DNA of 64,000 nucleotides from Luteimonas gilva (GCF_005239095.1 NZ_SZUA01000001.1:973049-1037048), one strand, 5' to 3'; shown: positions 28,461 to 39,933, counted from the first letter of the stretch. Made by a program: numbers and translations. The notes: a model not told the origin generated them from the sequence alone.

Positions 28461-29344
28461 GCCGCCTCCGCGTCGTCTTCCGGCGCCGGCTGCTTCGTCA
28501 GCAGGGCCAACAGGTGCGCGATGCGGTCGCGCAGTTCGCGGCGGTCGCAGATCTGGTCGATCGCGCCGTGGTCGAGCAGGAATTCGGAACGCTGGAAGCC
28601 TTCGGGCAGCGTCTCGCGCACGGTCTGTTCGATCACGCGCGGCCCGGCGAAGCCGATCAGCGCCTCCGGCTCGGCCAGGTTGATGTCGCCGAGCATCGCG
28701 AACGAAGCCGACACGCCGCCGGTGGTCGGGTGGGTCATCACCGAAACGTAAGGCAATCCCGCCGCGCGCAATCGGCCCAATGCCGCCGAAGTCTTGGCCA
28801 TCTGCATCAGCGAGAACAGGCTTTCCTGCATGCGCGCACCGCCGCTGGCGGAGAAGCTGACGTAGGGACTGCCGATCTCCAGCGCGCGTTCGGCCGCCAG
28901 CGCGAAGCGTTCGCCGACCACCGAGCCCATCGAACCGCCCATGTAGGCGAAATCGAAAGCGCTGGCGACGATCGGGCGCCGCTTCAGCGTGCCCTGCATC
29001 GCGATCAGCGCGTCGCGCTCGCCGGTGGCTTTCTGCGCGGCCTTGATCCGGTCGGAATATTTTTTCTGGTCCTTGAACTTGAGGACGTCGGTCGGGCCGA
29101 GCGCGGCGCCGATTTCCTCGCCGGCACCGCCGTCCAAGAACGAAGCCAGCCGCGCGCGGGCGCGGATTGGCATGTGGAAGCCGCACTTCGGGCAGACCTC
29201 CAGGTTCTCTTCCAGCTCGGGCCGGTACAGCACCGAGCCGCAGCGCTCGCATTTCTCCCACAGGCCTTCGGGGACGCTGCGTTTCCTGCCGGCGCCGCTG
29301 TCGGTGCGGATCCGGGAAGGCATCAATTTCTTCAGCCAGCTCAA
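28457..29344 (-). CDS. accD: Acetyl-CoA carboxylase carboxyltransferase subunit beta
   Basis: Transfers the carboxyl group from carboxybiotin to acetyl-CoA to make malonyl-CoA, the first step of fatty acid synthesis; it acts with AccA. The 295-residue product has the N-terminal zinc ribbon CERC (32-35) ... CPKC (51-54), then the crotonase-type core with [23 protein letters not shown] and [15 protein letters not shown]. Start [12 protein letters not shown] is the usual one. It lies 92 bases after trpA and overlaps glmM by 4. Confidence 0.98.
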   Translation of the reverse strand: MSWLKKLMPSRIRTDSGAGRKRSVPEGLWEKCERCGSVLYRPELEENLEVCPKCGFHMPIRARARLASFLDGGAGEEIGAALGPTDVLKFKDQKKYSDRIKAAQKATGERDALIAMQGTLKRRPIVASAFDFAYMGGSMGSVVGERFALAAERALEIGSPYVSFSASGGARMQESLFSLMQMAKTSAALGRLRAAGLPYVSVMTHPTTGGVSASFAMLGDINLAEPEALIGFAGPRVIEQTVRETLPEGFQRSEFLLDHGAIDQICDRRELRDRIAHLLALLTKQPAPEDDAEAA

Positions 29345-29436
29345 GCGGCACTCACCTTCTGGGTTCGGTTCGAGGAAGCCGGCCGCGGCCGGGTCCTCGT
29401 CGGTTGCTCAGTCTAGCGCAGCGCCCGCGGGCGCCC

Positions 29437-30240
29437 TCAAAGCGCGTCCAATGCAGCGCGCAACGGCGCTAGGAAGGCCCGGGCGCGGGCCGCGGCATCG
29501 TCGGCATCCGCGGCTTCGGCCAAAGCCGACACCAGGGCGCTGCCCACGATGGCGCCGTCGGCCGCCTGCGCCATCGCCGCCGCGCTGGCCGCGTCCTTGA
29601 TGCCGAAGCCGGCCAGCACCGGCGCCGCGCTCAAGGCGCGCACCGTGCGCAGGCGTTCTGACGCCGCCGCGACGTCGAGCCGGTCGGCGCCGGTCACGCC
29701 GGCGAAACTGACGTAGTACAGATAGCCCTCGGCGTCCGCGCAAAGTTTGCGCAAGCGCGCTTCCGGCGTGGTCGGCGAGGCGAGCTGGATCAGCACCAGA
29801 CCGTGTTCGGCCAAAGCGGCGCGGCATTCGCCCGCTTCTTCGGGCGGCAGGTCGACCAATAGCAGACCGTCCACGCCGGCCGCGGCCGCTTCTGCGGCGA
29901 AACGGGCGTAGCCGCGGACTTCGATGGGATTCAGATAGCCCATCAATACCAGCGGCGTGTCGCGATCGCGTTCGCGGAAAGCGCGCACGCATTCGAGCAC
30001 GTACGCCAGGCCCGCGCCGCGCGCCAGCGCGCGCTCGGAGCTGCGCTGGATGGTCGGGCCTTCGGCCATCGGATCGGAAAACGGCACGCCGAGCTCGATC
30101 GCGTCCGCGCCCGCGTGCGCCAGCGCGTGCAGCACCGGCACCGTGGCCTGCAGCGACGGATCGCCGGCGGTGACGAACGGCACCAGCGCCTTGCGGCCCG
30201 ATTCGCGCAGCGCGCCGAAACGCGCCGTCAATCGGCTCAT
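29437..30240 (-). CDS. trpA: Tryptophan synthase alpha subunit
   Basis: Cleaves indole-3-glycerol phosphate to indole and glyceraldehyde 3-phosphate in the alpha2-beta2 complex. The 267-residue TIM barrel has the catalytic Glu49 in ADAIELGVPFSDP, and the phosphate and loop-6 regions (SPTTPEARLRKL, YLYYVSFAGVTGAD). The residue equivalent to the catalytic Asp60 reads Glu here (FSDPMAEGPTIQ), a conservative change. Its start overlaps the end of the DUF3144 gene by 4 bases, which separates it from trpB. Confidence 0.97.
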   Translation of the reverse strand: MSRLTARFGALRESGRKALVPFVTAGDPSLQATVPVLHALAHAGADAIELGVPFSDPMAEGPTIQRSSERALARGAGLAYVLECVRAFRERDRDTPLVLMGYLNPIEVRGYARFAAEAAAAGVDGLLLVDLPPEEAGECRAALAEHGLVLIQLASPTTPEARLRKLCADAEGYLYYVSFAGVTGADRLDVAAASERLRTVRALSAAPVLAGFGIKDAASAAAMAQAADGAIVGSALVSALAEAADADDAAARARAFLAPLRAALDAL

Positions 30241-30629
30241 CCCTTGCTCGGCTCCTCGAAGGTCGCCACGCCGGTGTCGAGCTTCACCCCGGCCGCGGCG
30301 TACTCCGCCGCCAATTCCGACTCGCCGACGTTGACGCCGCGCTCGGCGCCCAGGCCGTCCAGGTTCTCGTTGAGCATGCGCCGGTACATGGTGGTCATGT
30401 AGTCCAGGAATTCCTTGCGCTCGCCCGCCGGGTCGCTGACGTTGGCCAGGTACACGTGCGCATTGAAACGCGAAGCCGCGTACATGCTGGCCATGCTGAT
30501 CCGCTTCAGGCCCTGCTGCTGGGACTGCTTGTTGGTCAGCTCCAGGTATTCGTTGACGCAGGTGAAGAACGCCGGATCCAGCTGGTTCTGCTGCGGATTC
30601 TGGGCCTGGGTCTGGTTTTCATCGCTCAT
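30237..30629 (-). CDS. DUF3144 family protein
   Basis: A 130-residue cytoplasmic protein of unknown role. The centre (DPAFFTCVNEYLELTNKQ, ASMYAASRFNAHVYLANV, EFLDYMTTMYRRMLNENLDGL) matches my memory of the DUF3144 pattern, a mostly helical domain. The first 17 residues are Gln/Asn-rich and probably disordered, and the last 30 are acidic. It sits between trpB and trpA and overlaps trpA by 4 bases, so it is translated with the tryptophan synthase genes; no link to tryptophan synthesis is established. Confidence 0.85.
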   Translation of the reverse strand: MSDENQTQAQNPQQNQLDPAFFTCVNEYLELTNKQSQQQGLKRISMASMYAASRFNAHVYLANVSDPAGERKEFLDYMTTMYRRMLNENLDGLGAERGVNVGESELAAEYAAAGVKLDTGVATFEEPSKG

Positions 30630-30661
30630 TGCTCTTGCTCCATTGCGTGTTTCGTGTGGTC

Positions 30662-30760
30662 TTTTTTTAGACGCGGATCGAATCTGATCAACACGGATAA
30701 AAGCGAAACAATATAAAAGCTTTATCCGCGTTTATCGGATCTGATCCTTGTCTAAAAAGC
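30662..30760. repeat. Palindromic intergenic repeat, family D, copy 1
   Basis: TTTTTTTAGACGCGGATCGA at the left and a reverse-complementary ATCTGATCCTTGTCTAAAA at the right enclose an inner inverted repeat (CGGATAAAAGC ... GCTTTATCCGCG). A second copy with the same words lies at 37551-37655. It abuts the trpB stop codon and sits inside the trpB-DUF3144-trpA unit, so it may act as an attenuating or RNA-stability stem. Confidence 0.8.
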
Positions 30761-31987
<1,227 letters not shown>

Positions 31988-31997
31988 CGGGCGCCGG

Positions 31998-32651
31998 CTA
32001 GGATTCGTGGCAATCGGCACGTCTGACTTCTAGAACGAAACGCCGCATCTTATCGCCATCCTTGATTCCGGGCTCGCTTTCGATGCCCGAGGCCGCGTCC
32101 ACGCCCCAAGGCAAGGTGGCCAGGACCGCGTCGAAGGCGTTGTCCGGGTTCAGCCCGCCGGCGACGACGATGGGCTTGTTCAGGCCGGCCGGGATCCGGC
32201 TCCAGTCGAAGGTACGGCCGGTCCCGCCGCCGGTGGGTCCGTAGCTGTCGAACAGGAAGGCCGAAGCGCCGGGATAGCGGGTCTGCAAGGCGCGCGCGTC
32301 GAGCGGGTCGGCGTCGGCGCGCATCGGGATGGCTTTCATATAGGGCACGCCGAAGCCGCGGCAGAAGGCGTCGTCCTCGTCGCCATGGAACTGCAGCAAG
32401 GTCGGACGCACTTGCTTGACCACATCGCGCACTTCCTCGACGCCGTTGTTCCTGAACAAGGCGACCGCATCGACCAGCGGCGCCATCGCGTTGCGCATCG
32501 CCCGCGCTTCGGTCGGGTGGACGCGGCGCGGGCTGTCGGGGGAGAAGATGAAGCCGACCGCGTCCACGCCCAGTTCGCTGGCCAGGCGCACGTCGCCGGC
32601 GCGGGTGAAACCGCAGAATTTGATGCGAGTGCGGAATAGCAGTTTGTTCAC
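31998..32651 (-). CDS. trpF: Phosphoribosylanthranilate isomerase
   Basis: Amadori rearrangement of N-(5-phosphoribosyl)anthranilate, third step of tryptophan synthesis. The 217-residue barrel has [20 protein letters not shown] (catalytic Cys), [26 protein letters not shown] and [10 protein letters not shown], all family signatures. The start is GTG (32649-32651, [14 protein letters not shown]) with AAGG about eight bases upstream; no in-frame ATG is available. It is 13 bases after truA. Confidence 0.96.
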   Translation of the reverse strand: MNKLLFRTRIKFCGFTRAGDVRLASELGVDAVGFIFSPDSPRRVHPTEARAMRNAMAPLVDAVALFRNNGVEEVRDVVKQVRPTLLQFHGDEDDAFCRGFGVPYMKAIPMRADADPLDARALQTRYPGASAFLFDSYGPTGGGTGRTFDWSRIPAGLNKPIVVAGGLNPDNAFDAVLATLPWGVDAASGIESEPGIKDGDKMRRFVLEVRRADCHES

Positions 32652-32664
32652 GGCGCGACCTTGT

Positions 32665-33450
32665 TCATAGCAGGACCTCGGCGGGCAAACCCCATTCTGG
32701 CCCATACCGGGGTCCCAAGAACGTGAGACCCTCCGGCGGGGCCGTCGGCCCGGCCAGCGTGCGGTCGCGGCCGCGCAGTACTTCGCCGATCCACGCTTCC
32801 GGACGTTCGCCGGCGCCCACTTCCAGCAAGCTGCCCACGATATTGCGGACCATGTGATGGAGGAAGGCATTGGCCTGCAGCTCGAACACGACCTGCTCGC
32901 CCTCGCGGCGCACCGCGATCGCCTGCATGTCGCGGCGCGCATGCGGCGCCTGGCAATGCACGGTGCGGAACGCGGAAAAATCCTGTTCGCCGAGCAAGGC
33001 TTGCGCGGCGCGGTGCATCGCCGCCGCATCCAGCGGGCGCCGTTCCCACGACAGGTATTGGCGTTCCAGCGCCGGCCGCACCGGGCGGTTCAATAGCCGA
33101 TAGCGATAGCGCCGGGCGCGCGCCGAAAAACGGGCATGGAAATCGTCCGCCACCGGCAAGCACCAGCGCACGCACATCGCCGGCGGCAAGCGGCTGGTGA
33201 CGCCCAGCATCCAGCCGCGCGGTTCGCGCGCGGCGTCGCTGTCGAAGTGCACGACCTGGCAGGCGGCATGCACGCCGGCATCGGTGCGGCCGGCGCAGAC
33301 GGTGTCGATCGGCGCATCGGCGACGAAGGACAGCGCATGTTCCAACGCCGCTTGCAGGCTGCCCGGATCGGGTTCCCCCGGCTTGCTGAGCCGCTGCCAG
33401 CCGAGGAATTCGCCGCCGTCGTACTCGATGCCCAGCGCGTAGCGGGTCAC
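32665..33450 (-). CDS. truA: tRNA pseudouridine(38-40) synthase TruA
   Basis: Makes pseudouridine at positions 38-40 of tRNA anticodon arms. The 261-residue product has the catalytic aspartate in [19 protein letters not shown] (Asp57), [12 protein letters not shown] near the N-terminus, and [20 protein letters not shown] near the C-terminus. Only a GTG (33448-33450, [12 protein letters not shown]) gives a family-like start; the frame is open further into fimV but that is shadow. It is 19 bases downstream of fimV, the order asd-fimV-truA-trpF known from pseudomonads and relatives. Confidence 0.96.
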   Translation of the reverse strand: MTRYALGIEYDGGEFLGWQRLSKPGEPDPGSLQAALEHALSFVADAPIDTVCAGRTDAGVHAACQVVHFDSDAAREPRGWMLGVTSRLPPAMCVRWCLPVADDFHARFSARARRYRYRLLNRPVRPALERQYLSWERRPLDAAAMHRAAQALLGEQDFSAFRTVHCQAPHARRDMQAIAVRREGEQVVFELQANAFLHHMVRNIVGSLLEVGAGERPEAWIGEVLRGRDRTLAGPTAPPEGLTFLGPRYGPEWGLPAEVLL

Positions 33451-33469
33451 GGCCGCCGAACGCGATCGG

Positions 33470-35311
33470 TCATCGCGGCAAGTCTTGCAGCAGGCGCACC
33501 GCTTCGGCGCGGGCGTCGGGATCGCCGACCTGGACGATTTCCTGCAGCAGGCCGCGTGCGGTGTCGTTGTCGCCCAGGTCCAGATAGGCGCGCGCCAATT
33601 CCAGGCGTTCGTGGCCGACGCGCAATTCGCCGCGCTCGCCGCGATCGCTGCGCTCGCTACCGTCGGCATGCCAGGTCGGGGAAACGGCCGAGGTTCCACT
33701 CCAACTCGGCGCGGCCGTCGGCGCAGCGGCGCCGTTGCCGCTGGCGCGCGTTTCGGCCTTGGCCGGCGGAATATGGGCGAAGGAAACTTCGGGTTCCGCA
33801 GGCTTGGCGTTCGGCACGCTGGCCGCCAATTCGGCCGTGCCGACGCGGGGGCGTGCCGCGGGCTTGGCCGCGACGGCCGATCGCGAATTGCGGCGGGCCA
33901 GCCACCAACCGATCAAGCCGAGCAGCACCAAGACCAAACCGCCGCCCAGCCACAAAACCGTGCCCGAACCGGCCTGCTCGGCGGCCGGCGCCGCCGGTTG
34001 CGCCTGCGCGGTCGCGGACTTGGCCGCGGCTTGCTGGTTCGACTGCGCCAGGCGCTGCTGCGCGGCGGCCAGTTCGGTGTCCTTCAGCGTGATCAACTGC
34101 TGCTGTTGCTGCTGCAGTTTTTCCAGCTCGGCCAGGCGGGACTTCAGCTCCTGCACTTCGGCGTCGCGCGCCGCCAGGGTTTCTTTGGTCGTTTGCAATT
34201 CCTGTCGCACCATCTCGCCCTCGCCTCCGGCGCTGGCGCCGGATCTAGTGCCCGCCTGTGCGGCGCGATCGGCCGACGGCGGAACGATTTCAAGCCTCGC
34301 GCCGGCCACGCGGCCGCCGCTCGCGGACGCCGCCGCCGAAGTCGCTTGCGCCGTGGCGGAAGTTTCCGCGGTCGCGGCGATGGCCTGCGCCCGGGCGCGC
34401 CTATCGCGGCGCCATTGTTCGATCTGATCGCGCACGATCACCGCAGCCTCGGCCGCGCCGAGGCTGGCGATTTCGTTCTCGCCGGGCACGCGCAGCACCG
34501 CGCCGCGCTTGAGCTTGTTGATGTCGTTGCCGATGAACGCATCCGGATTGGTGCGCAACAACGCCAGCATGGTCTGGTCGAGGGTGTAGCCGCCCGGCTT
34601 CACGCCGCCGGCGATCTCGGACAAGGTCTGGCCGGCGCGCACCGGTCCGTATTCGTTCGGCGAAGCGACCGCAGCCGCGGCTTCGTCCGCCCGCGGAGCC
34701 GCCGGCACGGGCGCAGGCGCCGGTGCGATCGCCGTCGGCGGCGGCGATTCGGCGGCCGGCTGCTGAGCGATGGCGCCGGGCTCGGTCGGCGTCGGCGCGG
34801 CTTCGGTCGGCGCCGCTTCGATCGGCGCTTGCGTTGCCGGCGGACGCACCACCGTATCCGTCTGCGCGGTCTGCGGCGCTTCGATCATCGGCGCGCTCGG
34901 CGAAGGCGCATCGCGCGGCGTGTCGACCAGGGCCGAGTATTCGCGCACCAGCTTGCCCTGGCCCCACTCGACTTCGACCAGGAAGGTCAGCATCGGCTGG
35001 TCGATCGGCTTGGTGCTGGTGACCCGCACCGCCAGGCCGCCGCTGCTGTCGCGGACGACCTCGAAGTGCAGGTCTGCGACTAGGCCTTGCGGCGGATCCA
35101 GGCCGATCCGGGCGAAGGTTTCCGGCGAGGCCAGCCGCGCCTGGAGCTGCTCCAGCTCGGCCGGGTCGTTGGAAATGATCGGGATTTCGGCCAACAGCGG
35201 CTGATTGGGCTTGGACTTGACCTGGATCTGGCCCAAGCCCAACGCCAGCGCCTGCCCGCAGGCCAGCGCCAGCAGCAACGCGCACACGAACCGGACCATC
35301 CCTCTCGCCAT
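33470..35311 (-). CDS. fimV: FimV/HubP-type polar scaffold protein
   Basis: Inner-membrane protein with a large periplasmic part, linked in relatives to type IV pilus assembly and cell-pole organisation. In order: signal peptide (about 1-24, [16 protein letters not shown]), the FimV N-terminal domain (25-130), a Pro/Ala-rich linker, a LysM domain (about 222-276, [12 protein letters not shown]), a Glu/Gln coiled coil (364-430), one transmembrane helix (452-472), and the conserved C-terminal TPR-like motif ([20 protein letters not shown], about 571-590). At 613 residues it is shorter than Pseudomonas FimV because the acidic cytoplasmic part is short. Start is 35311 or 35299. Confidence 0.92.
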   Translation of the reverse strand: MARGMVRFVCALLLALACGQALALGLGQIQVKSKPNQPLLAEIPIISNDPAELEQLQARLASPETFARIGLDPPQGLVADLHFEVVRDSSGGLAVRVTSTKPIDQPMLTFLVEVEWGQGKLVREYSALVDTPRDAPSPSAPMIEAPQTAQTDTVVRPPATQAPIEAAPTEAAPTPTEPGAIAQQPAAESPPPTAIAPAPAPVPAAPRADEAAAAVASPNEYGPVRAGQTLSEIAGGVKPGGYTLDQTMLALLRTNPDAFIGNDINKLKRGAVLRVPGENEIASLGAAEAAVIVRDQIEQWRRDRRARAQAIAATAETSATAQATSAAASASGGRVAGARLEIVPPSADRAAQAGTRSGASAGGEGEMVRQELQTTKETLAARDAEVQELKSRLAELEKLQQQQQQLITLKDTELAAAQQRLAQSNQQAAAKSATAQAQPAAPAAEQAGSGTVLWLGGGLVLVLLGLIGWWLARRNSRSAVAAKPAARPRVGTAELAASVPNAKPAEPEVSFAHIPPAKAETRASGNGAAAPTAAPSWSGTSAVSPTWHADGSERSDRGERGELRVGHERLELARAYLDLGDNDTARGLLQEIVQVGDPDARAEAVRLLQDLPR

Positions 35312-35363
35312 CGCCCGCCCCTCGGCTTCCTGGCCTAAGCCATCGCCGCCACTATAGACGCGG

Positions 35364-36380
35364 TCAACGCTCCGCCACCACCAGCTCGGCGATCTGGACC
35401 GCGTTCAGCGCGGCGCCTTTGCGGATGTTGTCGGACACGATCCACAGGTTCAGCCCGCGCGGATGCGACAAGTCGTCGCGGATCCGGCCGACGTAGACCG
35501 CGTCCTTGCCCGAGGCGTGCGTCACCGGCGTGGGATAGCCGCCGGGCTTGCGCTCGTCGACCACTTCCACGCCCGGCGCGGTCTTCAACAACTCGCGCGC
35601 TTCTTCGGGCGTGATCTTGACCTTGGTTTCGACGTTCACCGCTTCGGAATGGCCGAAGAACACCGGCACCCGCACCGCGGTCGGATTCACCTGGATGCTG
35701 TCGTCGCCCAGGATCTTGCGCGTCTCCCAGATCAGCTTCATCTCTTCCTTGGTGAAGCCGTTGTCCATGAACTCGTCGATGTGCGGGATCAGGTTGAACG
35801 CGATCTGCACCTGGAAACGTTCCGGCTCGGCTTGCTGGAAGTTGAGCAGCGCGCCGGTCTGGCGGCCGAGTTCCTCCAGTCCCGAGCGGCCTGCGCCGGA
35901 CACCGACTGGTAGGTTGCCACGTTGATCCGCTCGATGCCGACCTTGCGGTGGATCGGGCCGAGCGCGACCAGCATCTGCATGGTCGAACAGTTCGGATTG
36001 GCGATGATGCCGCGCGGCCGGTTCGCGACCTGATCCGGATTGACCTCGCTGACCACCAGCGGCACGTCGGCGTCGTAGCGGAACGCGGAACTGTTGTCGA
36101 TCACCACTGCGCCGGCGGCGGCGAATTTGGGCGCGTATTCCTTGGAGATGGAGCCGCCGGCCGAGAACAGGGCGATGTCGACGCCGGTGGGGTCGAAGGT
36201 CGCCAGATCCTGCACCACCACGTCGCGGCCGCCGAATTTCACTTCCTCGCCCGCCGAACGCTCGCTCGCCAGCGCGACCAATTCGCCGACCGGGAATTTG
36301 CGTTCGGCCAGGATCGACAGCATCACCTCGCCGACCGCGCCCGTCGCGCCGACCACCGCTACCTTGTACTGCTTGCTCAT
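35364..36380 (-). CDS. asd: Aspartate-semialdehyde dehydrogenase
   Basis: Reduces aspartyl phosphate to aspartate semialdehyde, the branch step to lysine/diaminopimelate, threonine and methionine. The 338-residue product has the NADP site [18 protein letters not shown], the active-site Cys131 in [16 protein letters not shown], and the family's [14 protein letters not shown]. Start [11 protein letters not shown]. It is 52 bases ahead of fimV. A palindromic repeat (36409-36514) separates it from the upstream dehydrogenase. Confidence 0.98.
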   Translation of the reverse strand: MSKQYKVAVVGATGAVGEVMLSILAERKFPVGELVALASERSAGEEVKFGGRDVVVQDLATFDPTGVDIALFSAGGSISKEYAPKFAAAGAVVIDNSSAFRYDADVPLVVSEVNPDQVANRPRGIIANPNCSTMQMLVALGPIHRKVGIERINVATYQSVSGAGRSGLEELGRQTGALLNFQQAEPERFQVQIAFNLIPHIDEFMDNGFTKEEMKLIWETRKILGDDSIQVNPTAVRVPVFFGHSEAVNVETKVKITPEEARELLKTAPGVEVVDERKPGGYPTPVTHASGKDAVYVGRIRDDLSHPRGLNLWIVSDNIRKGAALNAVQIAELVVAER

Positions 36381-36408
36381 CTGTCTTCTCTAGGGGTTGC
36401 TCTTGCTT

Positions 36409-36514
36409 TCTCCCCCTTTGAAAAAGGGGGACACAGGGGGATTTGCTTTTGATCTTGCCTTGAAGGAAACCGCGAAAAGCAAATCCCCCCAATCCTCCTT
36501 TTTCAAAGGGGGAG
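36409..36514. repeat. Nested palindromic repeat, CCCCCTTTGA family, copy 1
   Basis: Outer arms TCCCCCTTTGAAAAAGGGGG and the matching reverse complement at the right end are each small hairpins themselves. The next inner words are GGGGATTTGCTTTTG and CAAAAGCAAATCCCC-like, around a variable centre. Other copies lie at 38762-38958 and 44911-45037. It lies just upstream of asd and past the end of the hydroxyacid dehydrogenase gene. Confidence 0.88.
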
Positions 36515-36519
36515 AACAG

Positions 36520-37524
36520 CTAAAGCGGTTTCGCCGCAGGCACCGGATTCCGCGGTTTACCCGCCTCCGGGCCGAAACCCAGCGCCGCGATCAGATTATC
36601 CACCGCCAGCGCCACCATCGCACGCCGCGTGGCCAGGCTGCCGCTGGCGATGTGCGGCGTCAGCACCACGTTGCTCAAAGCCAGCAAACGCGGATCGACC
36701 CTCGGCTCGCCTTCGAACACATCCAACCCCGCCGCCGCCAAGCGTCCGCCGGCGAGCGCATCGGCCAAGGCGGCTTCGTCGATCAGCCCGCCGCGGGCGA
36801 TGTTGGTGAGCGTGGCGGTGGGTTTCATGCGGGCCAGCGTCGCGGCATCGACGAGGTGATGGCTCTGCGCGGAATACGGCAATACCAGCACGACATGGTC
36901 GGATTGCGCAAATAACTTTTCGTAATCGACGTAGCTCGCCCGGCACTCGCGCTCGACCGCCTCCGGCAAGCGATGGCGGTTGTGGTACAGCACGCGCATG
37001 CCGAAGCCGGCGGCGCGTTTGGCGATGCCCTGCCCGATCCGCCCCATGCCCAGGATGCCGAGCGTGGCGCCGTGGATGTCGGCGCCGAGCAGGCTCTTGA
37101 ACGCCCAGCCTTGCCACTGGCCGTCGCGCAGCCAGCGTTCGGCTTCGGTGATGCGGCGCGCGGCGGCCATCATCAGCGCGAAGCCGAAGTCGGCGGTGGT
37201 CTCGGTCAATACGTCGGGCGTGTTGGTCACGACGATGCCCCGGGCCTGCAGCGCCGCGATGTCGAGGTTGTTGTAGCCGACGCCGACGTTGGCGATCGCG
37301 CGCAAACGCGGGGCCTGCGCGACTTCCGCCGCGCCGATGGGATCGTTGAGCGTGACCAGGGCGCCGTCGGCCTCGCGCAGCGCTTCGGCGATGCGCGACG
37401 GCGCGTGATCGGCGACTTCGCGGGCCGCGTCGACTTCGAAATAGGGTTCCAGCCGGGTGATGATGTCGTCGAACAGCGGCTGCGAGACCCAGACGCGGGG
37501 TCGCGATTCGATGTTCGTGCTCAT
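36520..37524 (-). CDS. D-2-hydroxyacid dehydrogenase (glyoxylate/hydroxypyruvate/2-ketogluconate reductase type)
   Basis: NAD(P)H-dependent reductase of a 2-keto acid. The 334-residue product has the Rossmann motif LGILGMGRIGQGIAKRA. Catalytic residues are Arg in NIARGGLIDEAALADAL, Glu in GLDVFEGEPRVDPRLL, and His in VVLTPHIASGS. The RHRLPEA stretch after strand 2 suggests NADPH preference (family knowledge). Which keto acid is used cannot be told from sequence. It lies between two palindromic repeats, with aroC upstream and asd downstream. Confidence 0.9.
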   Translation of the reverse strand: MSTNIESRPRVWVSQPLFDDIITRLEPYFEVDAAREVADHAPSRIAEALREADGALVTLNDPIGAAEVAQAPRLRAIANVGVGYNNLDIAALQARGIVVTNTPDVLTETTADFGFALMMAAARRITEAERWLRDGQWQGWAFKSLLGADIHGATLGILGMGRIGQGIAKRAAGFGMRVLYHNRHRLPEAVERECRASYVDYEKLFAQSDHVVLVLPYSAQSHHLVDAATLARMKPTATLTNIARGGLIDEAALADALAGGRLAAAGLDVFEGEPRVDPRLLALSNVVLTPHIASGSLATRRAMVALAVDNLIAALGFGPEAGKPRNPVPAAKPL

Positions 37525-37550
37525 ATCGGCATCTGCTTTTCTTCAGTTAA

Positions 37551-37655
37551 GGCTTTTTTAGACACGGATCAGATCGGACTAAAGCGGATAAAAGCATTTT
37601 TATTGAAAGGCTTTATCCGCCTCGATCCGATCTGATCTGTGTCTAAAGCTTTTAA
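37551..37655. repeat. Palindromic intergenic repeat, family D, copy 2
   Basis: GGCTTTTTTAGACACGGATC at the left pairs with GATCTGTGTCTAAAGCTTTT at the right; inner words CGGATAAAAGC and GCTTTATCCGC pair too. Same family as 30662-30760. It ends 4 bases from the aroC stop, so it probably terminates or stabilises the aroC message. Confidence 0.85.
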
Positions 37656-37658
37656 GGC

Positions 37659-38744
37659 TCACCCCGGAATCCGCGGCGAAACGTCGCCGACGTCGCCGCA
37701 TTGGGCGCGATGGCGCAGCGCCTGGTCCATCAGCACCAGCGCCAGCATGGCCTCGCAGATCGGCGTGGCGCGGATGCCGACGCAGGGATCGTGGCGGCCG
37801 GTGGTGACGACTTCGACTTCGTTGCCGTGCACGTCCAGGCTGCGCGCCGGCAAGCGCAGGCTCGAAGTCGGCTTGAACGCCACCGACACGACGACCGGCT
37901 GGCCGCTGCTGATGCCGCCGAGGATGCCGCCGGCGTGGTTGGACAAAAAACCGTCGCGGGCGGCTTCGTCGCGATGTTCGCTGCCCTTCTGCGCGACCGA
38001 CGCGAAGCCGTCGCCGATTTCCACGCCTTTGACCGCATTGATCGACATCATCGCCGCGGCGATCTCGCCGTCGAGCTTGCCGTAGATCGGCTCGCCCCAG
38101 CCCGGCGGCACGCCGTCGGCGACCACGGTGACGAGCGCGCCGACCGAATCGCCGGATTTGCGCAGCGCGTCCATGTAGCTTTCCAGCTCATCGATTTGCG
38201 CGGCGTCCGGCCAGAAGAACGGATTGGCTTCGACCGCGTTCCAGTCGAACGACTTCGGAATGATGCCGCCGATTTGCGCGAGATGGCCGCGCACGCTCAC
38301 GCCGTATTTTTCGACCAGCCATTTCTTGGCGATCACGGCCGCGGCGACCCGCATCGTGGTTTCGCGCGCCGAGGAACGCCCGCCGCCGCGCGGGTCGCGG
38401 ATGCCGTACTTCTGCCAATAGGTGTAGTCGGCGTGCCCCGGGCGGAACTGCTCGACGATCTTGTCGTAATCCTTGCTGCGCGCGTCGGTATTGCGGATCA
38501 GCAGAGCGATCGGGGTGCCGGTGGTCTTGCCTTCGTATACGCCGCTGAGGATTTCGACCTCGTCGGCTTCGCGCCGCGCCGAGGTGTGGCGGGTCTTGCC
38601 CGTGGCGCGGCGCGCCAGGTCGTGGGCGAAGTCTTCCGCGGCGATGGCGATGCCCGGCGGGCAGCCGTCGATCACGCAGCCGATCGCCGGCCCGTGCGAC
38701 TCGCCGAAGGTGGTGACGCGGAATAGTTGACCGAAAGTATTCAC
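37659..38744 (-). CDS. aroC: Chorismate synthase
   Basis: Last step of the shikimate pathway: removes phosphate from EPSP to make chorismate, with reduced FMN as cofactor. The 361-residue product has the family signatures [50 protein letters not shown]-like ([17 protein letters not shown]) and [14 protein letters not shown]. It starts with GTG at 38742-38744 ([18 protein letters not shown]); the open frame upstream runs through a palindromic repeat. The nested repeat 38762-38958 ends only 17 bases before the start codon. Confidence 0.97.
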   Translation of the reverse strand: MNTFGQLFRVTTFGESHGPAIGCVIDGCPPGIAIAAEDFAHDLARRATGKTRHTSARREADEVEILSGVYEGKTTGTPIALLIRNTDARSKDYDKIVEQFRPGHADYTYWQKYGIRDPRGGGRSSARETTMRVAAAVIAKKWLVEKYGVSVRGHLAQIGGIIPKSFDWNAVEANPFFWPDAAQIDELESYMDALRKSGDSVGALVTVVADGVPPGWGEPIYGKLDGEIAAAMMSINAVKGVEIGDGFASVAQKGSEHRDEAARDGFLSNHAGGILGGISSGQPVVVSVAFKPTSSLRLPARSLDVHGNEVEVVTTGRHDPCVGIRATPICEAMLALVLMDQALRHRAQCGDVGDVSPRIPG

Positions 38745-38761
38745 GCCGACCGCCTTTGCGG

Positions 38762-38958
38762 TTCCCCCCTTTGAAAAAGGGGGGCAGGGGGGGCGAGCGC
38801 GTCCGTTTGCGAACCGAAGGTTTGCGGACGCGTGAGCGCCCTCGCGCGAGCGAGGGCCGGGAATCGTGCAACGATTTGCTTTTGCCTTTGTTGCTTGAAG
38901 TAGAGCAACGTCAAGAGCAAAAGCAAATCCCCCCTGCCCCCCTTTTTCAAAGGGGGAA
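38762..38958. repeat. Nested palindromic repeat, CCCCCTTTGA family, copy 2, with an 80-base insertion
   Basis: Same outer arms as at 36409 (CCCCCCTTTGAAAAAGGGG and its complement) and the same inner word pair. In this copy the left inner word is split: the G-run ends at 38793 and ATTTGCTTTTG resumes at 38874. The roughly 80 bases in between (38794-38873) are built of other hairpins, for instance GCCCTCGC/GCGAGGGC at 38839-38857. Confidence 0.85.
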
Positions 38959-38982
38959 ACAGCATGTTCGCGGCGATCTGAG

Positions 38983-39933
38983 TCAAAACAGGTTTCCTGT
39001 CGCAGCGGCGGCCTTCGGCTCGCGCGCATCCGCGAGCTGGCGGATGCGCGCGTGATGCGCGACCAGGTCGTGGCGCTCGACCACGAAGATCCCCATCTGC
39101 CCTACTTTGAATTCGACCCAGGCCAGCGGCAGCTCCGGCAGCAGCTTGACCAGCGCTTGCTCGGCCTCGCCGACTTCGCAGATCAGCAAACCGTCTTCGG
39201 TCAGATGCAACGGCGCGTCGCGCAGGATGCGCAGCGCCAGGTCCAGACCGTCGTCGCCGGCGCGCAGGCCCAAATCGGGCTCGTGCGCATACTCTTGCGG
39301 CAGCGCGTCGGTTTCGTCGTTGGTGACGTACGGCGGGTTGGTGACGATCAGGTCGTAATGTTCGCCCTGCAAATTAGAGAACAAATCGGATTTCAGCAGC
39401 CGCAGATTCTTCACCAACAGCCGCTTTTCGTTCTCGCGCGCCAGCGATAGGGCCTCGTCGCTCAGATCGATGCCGTCGACGTGCCAATCGGGGTTGTAGT
39501 GCGCCATCGCGATGGCGATGCAGCCCGAACCGGTGCACAGGTCCAGCGCGCGGCGCACTTCGCGGCCGCCCAGCCAGGGTTCGAAACCGGCTTCGACTAA
39601 CTCGGCGATCGGCGAACGCGGCACCAGCGCGCGCGGGTCCGACTTGAACGACAGGCCGGCGAACCAGGCCTCGCCGGTCAGGTAGGCGGCCGGGATGCGC
39701 TCCTCGATCCGGCGCAGGAACAGCGCCAGCACCTCTTCCTTCTCGGCCTCGGTGATCCGCGCCTGGCCATAGACCGGAGACAGGTCGTGCGGCAGGTGCA
39801 GCGCGTGCAGCGTCAGCTGGGTGGCCTCGTCCAAGGCGTTGTCGTAGCTGTGGCCATAGGTCAGCCCGGCCGCGTTGAAGCGGCTGGCGCCGTAGCGGAT
39901 CAGGTCGATGATGGTCTGCAGTTCGATGGCCAC
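38983..39933 (-). CDS. prmB: 50S ribosomal protein L3 glutamine methyltransferase
   Basis: N5-glutamine methyltransferase acting on ribosomal protein uL3. The 316-residue product has SAM motif [17 protein letters not shown] (about 129-144) and the hallmark NPPY at 199-202 that holds the substrate amide. The N-terminal helical domain ([23 protein letters not shown]) marks PrmB rather than PrmC. Start [11 protein letters not shown] at 39931-39933. It is upstream of aroC on the same strand and divergent from the SCO gene. Confidence 0.95.
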   Translation of the reverse strand: MAIELQTIIDLIRYGASRFNAAGLTYGHSYDNALDEATQLTLHALHLPHDLSPVYGQARITEAEKEEVLALFLRRIEERIPAAYLTGEAWFAGLSFKSDPRALVPRSPIAELVEAGFEPWLGGREVRRALDLCTGSGCIAIAMAHYNPDWHVDGIDLSDEALSLARENEKRLLVKNLRLLKSDLFSNLQGEHYDLIVTNPPYVTNDETDALPQEYAHEPDLGLRAGDDGLDLALRILRDAPLHLTEDGLLICEVGEAEQALVKLLPELPLAWVEFKVGQMGIFVVERHDLVAHHARIRQLADAREPKAAAATGNLF

